Shown: positions 1 through 5,817, numbered from the stretch's first letter. The stretch is DNA of 6,957 bases from Gemmatimonadota bacterium (GCA_009845645.1 VXZF01000107.1:1-6957); one strand, 5' to 3'. Translations and numbers: made by a program. Notes: generated by a model from the sequence alone, not told the origin.

Positions 1-2
1 GG

Positions 3-890
3 TTAATCAAGGTGTTCGTGGAGCCAGTTAAGTATATCCTCGTTGTATTCTCTTGGCGGTAAATAATGCTCGCTTTCATACCAGATCTGCTGCTTGGGTT
101 CTGGCATTGCGTTGTAGAGCTCTTCGCCAAATGGACGACCATCTCCGGTCGCATTGACCATAAGTATTGGTGCGCTAACCCGAGGGGCGAAATTCAGTGT
201 ATGGCTAAATCGAGCTAATGCATCATCTGTCGCCGCGCTCGGCCAAGCACCGGTCACTGTCAGGACGACAGTAGTGAATCGGTTTTCAAGACCCGCTACG
301 AGAGTACCGAAATAACCGCCCATGCTCCCACCCATCAAGGCGACCTTGGTCGTGTCCACTTCTGGACGGGAAAACAAAAAGTCAATGCCCCGTCTCTGGT
401 CGGTCACGGATTGAATGTTCATATCGCGCCCCGTGTAGGGGCCATACGCCCACGAGGGCATCTGTCCAGCCTTTTTCCGTTCGCCAAAGCCATAAAAATC
501 AGCGACCAGCACACACCACCCCTCGCGTGAGAGAATGTCCATCCATTCGAGAGCCCAGTCCTCGTTCTTGCCCCAGAAATCGTTGGCTCCGTGAAGCAGC
601 AGAACGGCTGGATGGCGCGTTGCTGTAGAATCTTTGGGATGAGTAAAGTAGGCGGACACGCGCTCATTGTGAATACTACTAAACTCCACTTTTTCGATAA
701 CATACGGTCGCCTATGAGGCCAAACGCCTATAACAGATGTGTCCAGAGGCTGAGACTGGTCGTACCCGTAGTGGTCGGCAATCGTTGCGAACACCTCTTC
801 GGATACAGGCTGACGATTGATAGCCGCCTGTGGCTGAGCTTGGAGATTTGCTGAAACGGCTAAGATTCCTAAAATCGGTAGGAGACGCAT
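3..890 (-). CDS. Exported alpha/beta hydrolase (dienelactone hydrolase/acetyl-xylan-esterase-like)
   Basis: This 295-residue protein is complete, with an ATG start and a TAA stop. Residues 1-18 form a hydrophobic signal peptide with a plausible cleavage after LQA, so the enzyme is probably periplasmic or secreted. The alpha/beta-hydrolase landmarks are all visible: an oxyanion-hole segment LLLHGAND (about 97-104), the nucleophile elbow GGSMGG with Ser189, an acid candidate Asp250 in NATGDG, and the catalytic His275 in SEHYLP. The triad therefore appears intact. The fold fits dienelactone-hydrolase-like or acyl-esterase enzymes that cleave ester bonds; the substrate cannot be read from the sequence. 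A purine-rich element (AGAAAGG, minus strand, about 902-908) lies about 10 nt upstream of the start. The gene is transcribed away from the TetR operon, and its downstream neighbour is outside the window. The family call is secure, the substrate unknown. Confidence 0.87.
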   Translation of the reverse strand: MRLLPILGILAVSANLQAQPQAAINRQPVSEEVFATIADHYGYDQSQPLDTSVIGVWPHRRPYVIEKVEFSSIHNERVSAYFTHPKDSTATRHPAVLLLHGANDFWGKNEDWALEWMDILSREGWCVLVADFYGFGERKKAGQMPSWAYGPYTGRDMNIQSVTDQRRGIDFLFSRPEVDTTKVALMGGSMGGYFGTLVAGLENRFTTVVLTVTGAWPSAATDDALARFSHTLNFAPRVSAPILMVNATGDGRPFGEELYNAMPEPKQQIWYESEHYLPPREYNEDILNWLHEHLD

Positions 891-915
891 TTTTTTCTAT
901 ACCTTTCTATGGAAG

Positions 916-951
916 AACCGCGCAGCGGTTGGGCGTAGGCGCTAATGCGCC
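916..951. repeat. Two tandem perfect hairpins upstream of the hydrolase
   Basis: Two short perfect inverted repeats sit side by side. The first is AACCGC-GCA-GCGGTT at 916-930 and the second is GGCGC-TAAT-GCGCC at 938-951. They lie 26-61 nt in front of the hydrolase start codon, so they would fall in its 5' leader if transcription starts further upstream. Neither is followed by a T-run in either direction, which argues against an ordinary intrinsic terminator. They may be a leader structure or a REP-like element; no function can be assigned. Confidence 0.4.
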
Positions 952-1049
952 GTAGCAAGTGCCAGTTCCTGCAAAAAACTCGCTATTTCCGGTTTCATCG
1001 GACGTCGACGGGCAAGTTTTTCCTTCGTGCCCGGATGTTCAAACTCCAT
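942..1049 (-). pseudogene. Possible gene remnant, 35-codon ORF of unknown family
   Basis: The minus strand holds a short ORF from ATG (1049-1047) to TAG (944-942). Its product has a natural-looking composition, with an N-terminal half containing HPGTKEKLARRRP and an amphipathic end containing EIASFLQELALA. No Shine-Dalgarno sequence precedes the ATG and an in-frame TAA lies two codons upstream. An overlapping open stretch in another frame (reading LKNGV just before the join) would line up with it by a frameshift. This suggests the 3' end of a decayed gene rather than a functional small protein. I do not recognise the family. Chance cannot be excluded. Confidence 0.25.
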
Positions 1050-1224
1050 TTTTTAGCTGTTGGCGTATAACTGCTTGGATCCGAACAATTGGTTCGGGTA
1101 ACGGCCGCTAGATGCTATTTATGCGAAACGAAGGTATGTCTCTTGGTTCACAGTCGCAATCGCAACGAGCGGCTAGATCATCTCCGATCTGAGCTGAGGG
1201 AATTTAGGTGAGTTTAATTTATTC
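1050..1224. other. Intergenic stretch without a recognisable gene
   Basis: No convincing ORF was found on either strand. It holds a small inverted repeat CCGAAC-AATTG-GTTCGG at 1081-1097 and a weaker one, AGATC-GATCT, at 1175-1190. Neither has a T-tract typical of an intrinsic terminator. The last part becomes A/T-rich and leads into the TetR promoter. No tRNA or recognisable insertion-sequence end was seen. Confidence 0.5.
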
Positions 1225-1253
1225 TTGACATTAAAATAAAACGGTCATTCTAT
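1225..1253 (+). promoter_or_regulatory. Sigma70-type promoter of the tetR-serine hydrolase operon
   Basis: A perfect -35 box TTGACA (1225-1230) is followed, after 17 nt, by TTCTAT (1248-1253), which matches three of six -10 consensus positions, including the first and the last two. The spacer and flanks are strongly A/T-rich, in contrast to the GC-rich genes. Transcription would begin around 1260, giving a leader of about 20-25 nt before the TetR start. The -35 box is convincing; the -10 choice is less so. Confidence 0.6.
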
Positions 1254-1258
1254 TTATT
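1235..1258. promoter_or_regulatory. Candidate TetR operator overlapping the promoter
   Basis: Two imperfect dyads overlap here. AATAAA (1235-1240) and TTTATT (1253-1258) are perfect 6-nt arms separated by 12 nt. Inside them, AAAACGGTCATTCT (1238-1251) is a 14-nt imperfect palindrome pairing at four of seven positions; it resembles the ACGGTC-type half sites bound by many TetR-family repressors. The site covers the -35/-10 spacer and the -10 box, where a bound repressor would block RNA polymerase. A/T richness makes the outer arms weak evidence on their own. Confidence 0.4.
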
Positions 1259-1270
1259 AAACTATCAACC

Positions 1271-1276
1271 CAGGAG
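1271..1276 (+). promoter_or_regulatory. Ribosome binding site of the TetR gene
   Basis: CAGGAG lies 7 nt before the ATG at 1284, a good Shine-Dalgarno match and spacing that fixes this start. Confidence 0.75.
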
Positions 1277-1283
1277 TTTTGCC

Positions 1284-1904
1284 ATGCCTAAAGTCCCCCA
1301 AGCCCATCTGGATATGCGACGGGATCAAATCCTGGTTGCCGCGCAATCGTGTTTTTTCAAGAAGGGCTTTCACCAGACGACGATGAAGGACATTATGGGC
1401 ACCGCCAAGCTGAGCGCTGGGGCGGTGTACAATTATTTCAAGAGCAAGGAGGACATTATCGTGGCGATGGCCGAAAAGGTCGTTGAGCGCAATCCCGACT
1501 TTATTGATCCGCCCCAGCCCGAGATCGCCGACCTGTCCTTGGCGGACATATTCGCAACCCTGTTCCTGCCCAAGCTCAACGATCTCGACGACGTCTACGC
1601 GGCCTGTCTCAATTTCGACCTCGTTTCGGAGGCGACCCGCAACGATCGCATCCGGCAATGCGGGCCGGAGCTGATGCGGGCTACGATCGACCCGGTCGCA
1701 GCCTTGGTCGCGCAGGCGCAGGCTACAGGGACGCTCGACCCGGACTTAGACCGCGAGGCGCTGGTGCGGATCCTGGTTGGACTGTATTTCGGCTTTGTGA
1801 TGCAAAAAGTGCTCGAACCCGATCTCGATGTTGCCGCGCTCGCGCAGACCTTCTTCGCCGCACTCACCCCTTCTGCAGCAGGCGACGATGTTAAGTCCGG
1901 CTAA
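1284..1904 (+). CDS. TetR/AcrR-family transcriptional regulator
   Basis: This 206-residue protein has the usual length of a TetR repressor. The N-terminal DNA-binding domain spans about 13-60. It includes FFKKGFHQTTMKDIM (helix 1-2 region) followed by the recognition-helix signature GAVYNYFKSKEDI at 46-58, the hallmark of the family. The C-terminal helical part (about 80-200) is the variable ligand-binding and dimerisation domain, so the inducer cannot be predicted. The start is supported by CAGGAG 7 nt upstream. The gene overlaps the following serine hydrolase by 17 nt, so the two are very probably one operon. A dyad lies in the promoter just upstream, suggesting self-repression. The natural inference is a local repressor of its own operon, released by a lipophilic or cell-envelope-active ligand; that last part is inference. 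Confidence 0.95.
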   Translation: MPKVPQAHLDMRRDQILVAAQSCFFKKGFHQTTMKDIMGTAKLSAGAVYNYFKSKEDIIVAMAEKVVERNPDFIDPPQPEIADLSLADIFATLFLPKLNDLDDVYAACLNFDLVSEATRNDRIRQCGPELMRATIDPVAALVAQAQATGTLDPDLDREALVRILVGLYFGFVMQKVLEPDLDVAALAQTFFAALTPSAAGDDVKSG

Positions 1905-3810
1905 GCTGATGCTATGGACCGCGCTGTTTGCCACGCCCCTGCTCGGGCAGCCGAACGTCCCGGCAAAAGTGGGTGCAAATCAGGGTGCCGGTCCGCATAA
2001 TCCGCAGGAGTTAGCTGCCTTCATTGACTCGTTCTTCACGCCGAAGATGGAAGAACTAAAAATCCCCGGCGCGGTGTTTTCGGTGGTCAAAGACGGGGCG
2101 CTGTTCTATAGCAAGGGATACGGTTTCGCCGACGTGGAGCGGGGTGAGCCGGCGGATCCCGCAAAGACGGCATTTTATATCGGCTCAGTCGGCAAGCTGT
2201 TCACCGCCACGGCGTTGATGCAATTGATCGACGAAGGGCGCGTCGATCTCGACGCAAATGTCAACGACTACCTCGATTTGTTCCAGCTTGAAGACACCTA
2301 CGCCGAACCGGTTACGCCGCGGCATCTACTGACCCACACCGGCGGTTTTGACGAGGGGGTGCTGGAGATGATGGCACCGAGCGCCGCTGAGATCATGCCG
2401 CTGGGCCAGTATTTAAAAAAACGCATGCCGCCGCGGGTCATGCCGCCGGGTTGTTTGATCACCTACTCGAACAATGGCATGGCTTTGGCCGGGTATTTGG
2501 TGGAAGCGGTTTCGGGCGTGCCGTACGCCCACTACGTCAACCAAAATATCCTGCGGCCCCTAGAGATGCACAGCAGCCGGGCGGAGCTCGTGCCGCCGAT
2601 TCCCGAGATTCTGGCCACTGGTTACGCATACGACGAGGCGAGCGCGTCGTTCAAACCCGTAGTCCCGTTCTTTTTGAACGCGTCGCCCGCCGGCTCGGTC
2701 TATACCACCGCCGAGGACATGGCCCACTTTATGATCGCCCACCTGCAGCGGGGTCGCTATGGGGACGAGACGATCCTCTCGGAGTCCGCAGCGCAGCAAA
2801 TGCATCAGCGGCAGTTCACCCACGACGAGCGGATTCCGGGCGTGGGCTACGGTTTCTTTGAGAGCTTCGAGAACGGCCATCGGCTGCTAATGCACGGCGG
2901 TGCGATCTACGGTTATTTCGCCACGTTATTCATCGTGCCCGACCGCGACCTAGGTTTTTTCTTTAGCTGCAATACGTTTTCGTTCGATGTCGGCAATATC
3001 TATTGGGAGCTACTCCGCGCGTTTTTCGACCGTTATCTTCCGCCGTCGCAACCGGCGGCCGAGCCTGTCCAAGTCGATCCCGCGGAACTCGCGCGGGTCG
3101 CCGGCTATTATCAGACGACCAAGACCAACCAGCGCGGTCTGCTCAAGATCTTTTCCCTCATGGGCCAGGTTGAAGTTGAGGTAATCGAAGACGGCCAGCT
3201 AGCAGTACACATGCTGATGAATCCGCAGAAGGAGCCGTGGCGCCCGGTCGGCTCTCTGCTGTTCCGGCAGGATTTAACGGACGAGTTGGCCGCCTTCGGC
3301 GAAGACGGCGACGGCGGGATCAGCCATTTGTTCATGCAGAATTTTGCCTTCGAACGCATCGCCTGGTACCAAACCCGAAATTTCCACCTCGGTCTACTGG
3401 GTTTTGCGCTGGTGGCGTTTCTGTCAGCGTTGCTGGGTTGGCCGGTCGGCTATCTGATCCGCCATCTCCGCAGACGGACTGCACCTGACCACCGCCACGC
3501 TGCGCGGGCACGGCTTTTGGCGGGCGGGATCTGCGCATTGAATCTGGCTTTTCTCGTAGGGTTGGTGGCGAACCAAGACATATTCAAACTCGAAATCGCC
3601 TTTGGCCTGCCGATGGTCCTCTACGCGCTGTTGCTGGTGCCCATCGCCACGACCTTGCTCGCCGTCCCACTGCTGCCGCTGACCTCGATAGTATGGCGGG
3701 ACCGGGTCTGGTCGACGGCAGCTAGGATGCACTACACGCTGGTCGTCGTGGCCATCGTCGTCTTTGCGTTCTTCCTGTACTATTGGAATCTACTGGGGAT
3801 CAGGGGGTAA
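1888..3810 (+). CDS. Serine hydrolase, beta-lactamase/PBP-like (PF00144 type), with C-terminal membrane domain
   Basis: This protein has 640 residues from the ATG at 1888, chosen because it gives a hydrophobic signal peptide (about 7-21) and has AGG 5 nt upstream. An in-frame ATG at 1828 would prepend 20 charged residues and lies deep inside the TetR gene. The class C beta-lactamase/esterase motifs are in order: SVGK (catalytic Ser100, Lys103), the tyrosine motif YSN (Tyr193-Asn195), and HGG (336-338) in place of KTG. After a linker and a middle region (about 395-495), the C-terminus has about four hydrophobic segments (about 500-526, 542-561, 570-600, 616-636). The catalytic domain should thus face the periplasm or outside and be anchored by this tail. 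HGG instead of KTG favours an esterase, peptidase or D-stereospecific amidase over a true antibiotic-hydrolysing enzyme. The gene overlaps tetR by 17 nt. Confidence 0.93.
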   Translation: MLSPAKLMLWTALFATPLLGQPNVPAKVGANQGAGPHNPQELAAFIDSFFTPKMEELKIPGAVFSVVKDGALFYSKGYGFADVERGEPADPAKTAFYIGSVGKLFTATALMQLIDEGRVDLDANVNDYLDLFQLEDTYAEPVTPRHLLTHTGGFDEGVLEMMAPSAAEIMPLGQYLKKRMPPRVMPPGCLITYSNNGMALAGYLVEAVSGVPYAHYVNQNILRPLEMHSSRAELVPPIPEILATGYAYDEASASFKPVVPFFLNASPAGSVYTTAEDMAHFMIAHLQRGRYGDETILSESAAQQMHQRQFTHDERIPGVGYGFFESFENGHRLLMHGGAIYGYFATLFIVPDRDLGFFFSCNTFSFDVGNIYWELLRAFFDRYLPPSQPAAEPVQVDPAELARVAGYYQTTKTNQRGLLKIFSLMGQVEVEVIEDGQLAVHMLMNPQKEPWRPVGSLLFRQDLTDELAAFGEDGDGGISHLFMQNFAFERIAWYQTRNFHLGLLGFALVAFLSALLGWPVGYLIRHLRRRTAPDHRHAARARLLAGGICALNLAFLVGLVANQDIFKLEIAFGLPMVLYALLLVPIATTLLAVPLLPLTSIVWRDRVWSTAARMHYTLVVVAIVVFAFFLYYWNLLGIRG

Positions 3811-3837
3811 TTGGACGGGTGAAGGAGACGACGATTA
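3811..3837. other. Short convergent intergenic spacer
   Basis: Only 27 nt separate the convergent stop codons of the serine hydrolase operon and the DUF3841 gene. A small hairpin ACGAT-TACT-ATCGT (3831-3844) overlaps the DUF3841 stop but has no T-tract, so no confident terminator can be called for either transcript. Confidence 0.5.
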
Positions 3838-4431
3838 CTATCGTGCAGTGAAAAATTGGACATTTCTTATCTGATCAAAATGCAACTTCCAGAACGTAGC
3901 TTGAATTGACTTTTTACTGAAAGGGTCTGAAATCTCTTCTTCAGCCCAATCAAGATCAAATATACGATCCCAACTATCTTCTATGCGTTGATGGTATGCA
4001 CGAACTGGTAGAGGCTTCGTATCGAAAAAAGACAGATCGTGTTTAGACAACTCGGCCTCAAATGCTTCTCCATCGGCCACGGTTTGAGGCAGATACCAGT
4101 AATTGAGGACATAATGCCATAGATCAAAATCGGATAGCAAAACTCCTTTGTCTGATTGCTCGAATTCGATTCGTACACCGCGTTGACCTTTGGGTAAGTG
4201 AGCACTTCGGCGTAAATCGGGTCTACGCCTTTTACCCTCCCATTGATACCAGGCCCATAAAGGCAAAGACGTAATCTCAGACTCAGATTCTATTCGGTGT
4301 TCCATTTTCTTTGCCATCCACCTATAAGCATCGAGAAACAGATCCTCTGAATATCTCTGATCGGCGAAAAGCACTTGCTCCCGCTGCAAGATTTTCCAGG
4401 CAGCAATGGATTGAATCGTCCAAAGCGTCAT
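3838..4431 (-). CDS. DUF3841-family protein
   Basis: This 197-residue protein begins at the ATG (4431-4429), whose ATGA overlaps the stop of the upstream GNAT gene by 4 nt, a classic coupling arrangement. An alternative GTG at 4470 would add 13 residues inside the GNAT gene and is less likely. The features recalled for DUF3841 (PF12952) are present: N-terminal MTLWTIQ, WAWYQW at 59-64, RPDLR at 70-74, the strongly conserved-looking block LLSDFDLWHYVLN at 98-110, and a C-terminal QATFWKL at 177-183. No signal peptide or membrane segment is visible, so it is probably cytoplasmic. The biochemical role of the family is unknown to me. Base composition is clearly lower in G+C (35-47% in three counted 60-nt lines) than in the adjoining GNAT gene (60% in one counted line). 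This suggests a separate origin or transfer. Confidence 0.87.
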   Translation of the reverse strand: MTLWTIQSIAAWKILQREQVLFADQRYSEDLFLDAYRWMAKKMEHRIESESEITSLPLWAWYQWEGKRRRPDLRRSAHLPKGQRGVRIEFEQSDKGVLLSDFDLWHYVLNYWYLPQTVADGEAFEAELSKHDLSFFDTKPLPVRAYHQRIEDSWDRIFDLDWAEEEISDPFSKKSIQATFWKLHFDQIRNVQFFTAR

Positions 4432-5075
4432 AATTTTCTGACGAAGACAAACTCGGTCACTTGCTTCCACTGAAAGCCGTCGTGAAAGCGCCTTGCGAAA
4501 TCACCGATCTCACAAAGACCGAGCTTCCGGTAAAACGAAACTCCTTCGTGATGATAGGAGGAAGCGCAGATGTGATACCCGGGCACATTTTTGGTCCGTA
4601 GGTAGTCTTCAAAGATAGTCATCAACGAGGTACCGACACCCTTGCGCCGCCATCCCGACTTCACGCCGATGTGTAGGTGTGCAGGGTACCTACGCAAATC
4701 AACAGTTGGCGGAGCCGTGATGGGGCGAGCACGATCCGTGCGAATGAGGGGAACAAGCCAGATTGGGAGTCCGTACGCACCGGACAACAAACGTCTTCTC
4801 CTGAGACGCCGGGTGTACGTCTCCTCTCGTTGTTCTGAGACAATGCTGTCCACGGCTCCAAGAAGGTTGCCGACAAACTCTCCACAACACTCCGCCACGA
4901 AGAAGCTTTCGGGTTCTAAATCGTAATAGTGAGCTAGGCCGTCCGCCCTGAAATCGCCCAAACGGGGATACTTTTTCAGATATTCGGGCCTTTCGTGTTC
5001 ATCCGCTGCCGCGAAACGTCTCACATTTTCTCGATCTGAGTCCCGGTATTGCCGGATTTCGACTCCACTTGTCAC
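4428..5075 (-). CDS. GNAT-family N-acetyltransferase
   Basis: This 215-residue protein starts at GTG (5075-5073). An in-frame TGA lies 15 nt upstream, there is no earlier start and the next in-frame Met is at residue 152, so GTG is the credible start. A purine run (GAGAGAGAC) precedes it. The acetyl-CoA site is visible as strand HLHIGV (133-138) followed by RRKGVG (143-148), matching the R/Q-x-x-G-x-G/A pyrophosphate-binding motif. The late motif SFYRKLGL (180-187) is also typical. The YPAHLHI-type strand resembles GNATs related to the acetyltransferase-like domain of O-GlcNAcase proteins. An arginine-rich stretch (TRRLRRRR, 88-95) lies in the variable region. The start overlaps the stop of the truncated antitoxin gene (GTGA) and the stop overlaps DUF3841 (ATGA), so all three are probably translated in sequence. 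The substrate is unknown; size and motifs differ from short TacT/AtaT-type toxins. Confidence 0.9.
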   Translation of the reverse strand: MTSGVEIRQYRDSDRENVRRFAAADEHERPEYLKKYPRLGDFRADGLAHYYDLEPESFFVAECCGEFVGNLLGAVDSIVSEQREETYTRRLRRRRLLSGAYGLPIWLVPLIRTDRARPITAPPTVDLRRYPAHLHIGVKSGWRRKGVGTSLMTIFEDYLRTKNVPGYHICASSYHHEGVSFYRKLGLCEIGDFARRFHDGFQWKQVTEFVFVRKL

Positions 5076-5245
5076 CGTGTCTCTCTCAGGGCGAATTCAG
5101 ATTGCGATTTATTTAGCTTCTTGCGGATCATCTTGATATCGGTGGGATCCATCTGGATTCTGCGCCCTGGCTTCAGCTTGCCGTGCTTGATCGCCCCAGC
5201 TTGCTTGACGCTGGCTACAAGTTGGTCAAAGTCGCGCTCATTCAT
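5072..5245 (-). CDS. Truncated XRE-family antitoxin-like protein (NadS/HigA type), N-terminal part
   Basis: This 57-codon ORF runs from ATG (5245-5243) to TGA (5074-5072). A strong AAAGGAG lies 8 nt upstream of its start. Its sequence closely follows the N-terminus of NadS/HigA-like antitoxins: MNERDFDQLVASVKQAGAIK, then KPGRRIQMDPTDIK, then the first HTH helix and start of the second (IRKKLNKSQSEFA, about 40-52). Full-length relatives have about 90-100 residues and continue through the recognition helix to a WEQGRR-type segment. Here the homology stops after SQSEFAL and four unrelated residues lead to the stop. No continuation was found in the other frames, so the 3' half is lost rather than shifted. 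The stop overlaps the GNAT start by 4 nt (GTGA). The product lacks the recognition helix and is unlikely to bind DNA normally. It may be a remnant, a translational leader for GNAT, or a repurposed short protein. Confidence 0.75.
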   Translation of the reverse strand: MNERDFDQLVASVKQAGAIKHGKLKPGRRIQMDPTDIKMIRKKLNKSQSEFALRETR

Positions 5246-5253
5246 GCCAGATA

Positions 5254-5260
5254 CTCCTTT
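5254..5260 (-). promoter_or_regulatory. Strong Shine-Dalgarno of the truncated antitoxin gene
   Basis: On the minus strand AAAGGAG ends 8 nt before the ATG at 5245-5243. It is the best ribosome binding site in the window and supports translation of the short ORF. It also supplies ribosomes to the coupled GNAT and DUF3841 genes. Confidence 0.75.
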
Positions 5261-5306
5261 ACGAGGTTACTCCTCCCGTCCGGCGCTTCCTAAACTCAGC
5301 ACCTAC

Positions 5307-5328
5307 TCAACACGTTTGTTGACGTCAA
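5307..5328. promoter_or_regulatory. Interlocking palindromes, candidate operator between divergent genes
   Basis: A perfect inverted repeat TCAACA-CGTT-TGTTGA (5307-5322) shares its last four bases with a perfect 10-nt palindrome TTGACGTCAA (5319-5328), giving three alternating TCAA/TTGA-type arms. The cluster covers the -35 box of the plus-strand promoter and lies in the leader of the minus-strand antitoxin-like gene. Autoregulated antitoxins typically bind such paired palindromes. Because the local antitoxin has lost its recognition helix, the operator may now serve another regulator or be a relic. Confidence 0.5.
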
Positions 5329-5345
5329 TGCTTCTGTGGTATAAT
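5319..5345 (+). promoter_or_regulatory. Extended -10 promoter of the DCC-sulfatase operon
   Basis: A perfect TATAAT (5340-5345) is preceded by TGG, giving an extended -10 element TGnTATAAT. A TTGACG -35-like box (5319-5324) lies upstream at a short 15-nt spacing, so recognition probably depends mainly on the extended -10. The predicted transcript starts near 5352, about 30 nt before the DCC start codon. Confidence 0.65.
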
Positions 5346-5363
5346 AATCAATAATCTTAATGC

Positions 5364-5370
5364 AGAGGGA
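5364..5370 (+). promoter_or_regulatory. Ribosome binding site of the DCC-family gene
   Basis: AGAGGGA lies 11 nt before the ATG at 5382, slightly long spacing but the only purine-rich match, supporting this start. Confidence 0.5.
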
Positions 5371-5381
5371 ACCTTAAAGAT

Positions 5382-5810
5382 ATGAACGAAACCCGTCCTG
5401 TAATCGTGTACGACGGCGAATGCCGCTTCTGTCTGTGGAGCGTCGGCCGCATTCGCCGCTTTGATCGCAACGGCCGCTTTGAGTATCTGCCGCGCCAAAC
5501 AGCCGGTATTGAAGAGCGGTTTCCCATCCTTTCCAGTTCTGATTTTAACACCGGCCTGCGCCTCATTCACGCTGGCGGGCAGGTCGATGTTGGGGCGGAT
5601 GCTGTGTACCAGATTTACCGCCGACTTCCTCCTTGGCACCTGTTTACCGGGGTGTACCGCATTCCGGGGCTGAAACAGTTATTTCGCGCTGGCTACGATC
5701 TCGTCGCGCGCAATCGGCATCGGTTTGGCAGGGTCGAATGCGTTGATGAGGCGTGCGAAATCCCGTACGGCGAGCGGCACAAGGGCACCTCTGAATCGGC
5801 CTCTGCCTGA
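5382..5810 (+). CDS. DCC-family thiol-disulfide oxidoreductase (DUF393)
   Basis: This 142-residue protein is the normal size of the DUF393/YuxK family. The N-terminus carries the defining motif VIVYDGECRFC, in which D11 and the cysteine pair C14-x-x-C17 form the DxxCxxC signature; the family is thought to have a thioredoxin-like fold. Further family features are the mid-protein Y(Q/R)IYRRLP segment and the C-terminal Y-D-x-(V/I)-A-R-N-R-x-R-F-G run (YDLVARNRHRFG, about 105-116). No signal peptide or membrane segment is evident. A role in disulfide exchange is inferred from the CxxC; physiological partners are unknown. The gene lies 7 nt upstream of the sulfatase, so they probably share the extended -10 promoter. 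The region beyond about residue 122 is family-divergent and contains two further cysteines (VECVDEACE). Confidence 0.93.
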   Translation: MNETRPVIVYDGECRFCLWSVGRIRRFDRNGRFEYLPRQTAGIEERFPILSSSDFNTGLRLIHAGGQVDVGADAVYQIYRRLPPWHLFTGVYRIPGLKQLFRAGYDLVARNRHRFGRVECVDEACEIPYGERHKGTSESASA

Positions 5811-5817
5811 TTGCCCT

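Noticed and set aside
591..854. Plus-strand ORF opposite the exported hydrolase
   Set aside because: It is antisense to a complete alpha/beta hydrolase with an intact triad and shows no domain features of its own.
1050..1224. tRNA gene, CRISPR array or integron attC site in the gene-poor stretch
   Set aside because: No cloverleaf, no repeated unit and no matching attC core sites were found; only short isolated inverted repeats are present.
1828..1887. Upstream ATG extending the serine hydrolase by 20 residues
   Set aside because: It would overlap the TetR gene by 77 nt and bury the signal peptide behind a charged, proline-rich extension; the ATG at 1888 has a nearby AGG and gives a clean signal peptide.
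3831..3844. Hairpin ACGAT-TACT-ATCGT as a bidirectional terminator
   Set aside because: The stem is only 5 bp, not GC-rich, and lacks a T-tract on either side.
4432..4470. GTG start adding 13 residues to the DUF3841 protein
   Set aside because: It lies within the GNAT gene with no ribosome binding site, and the family N-terminus begins at MTLWTIQ, exactly at the ATGA overlap.
5049..5354. 101-codon plus-strand ORF across the antitoxin-like gene
   Set aside because: It is antisense to the recognisable NadS/HigA-like N-terminus and its ribosome binding site, and the product has no family features.
5246..5381. A RelE/HigB toxin gene or remnant upstream of the truncated antitoxin
   Set aside because: All three minus-strand frames are interrupted by stops within a few codons and show no toxin-like motif.
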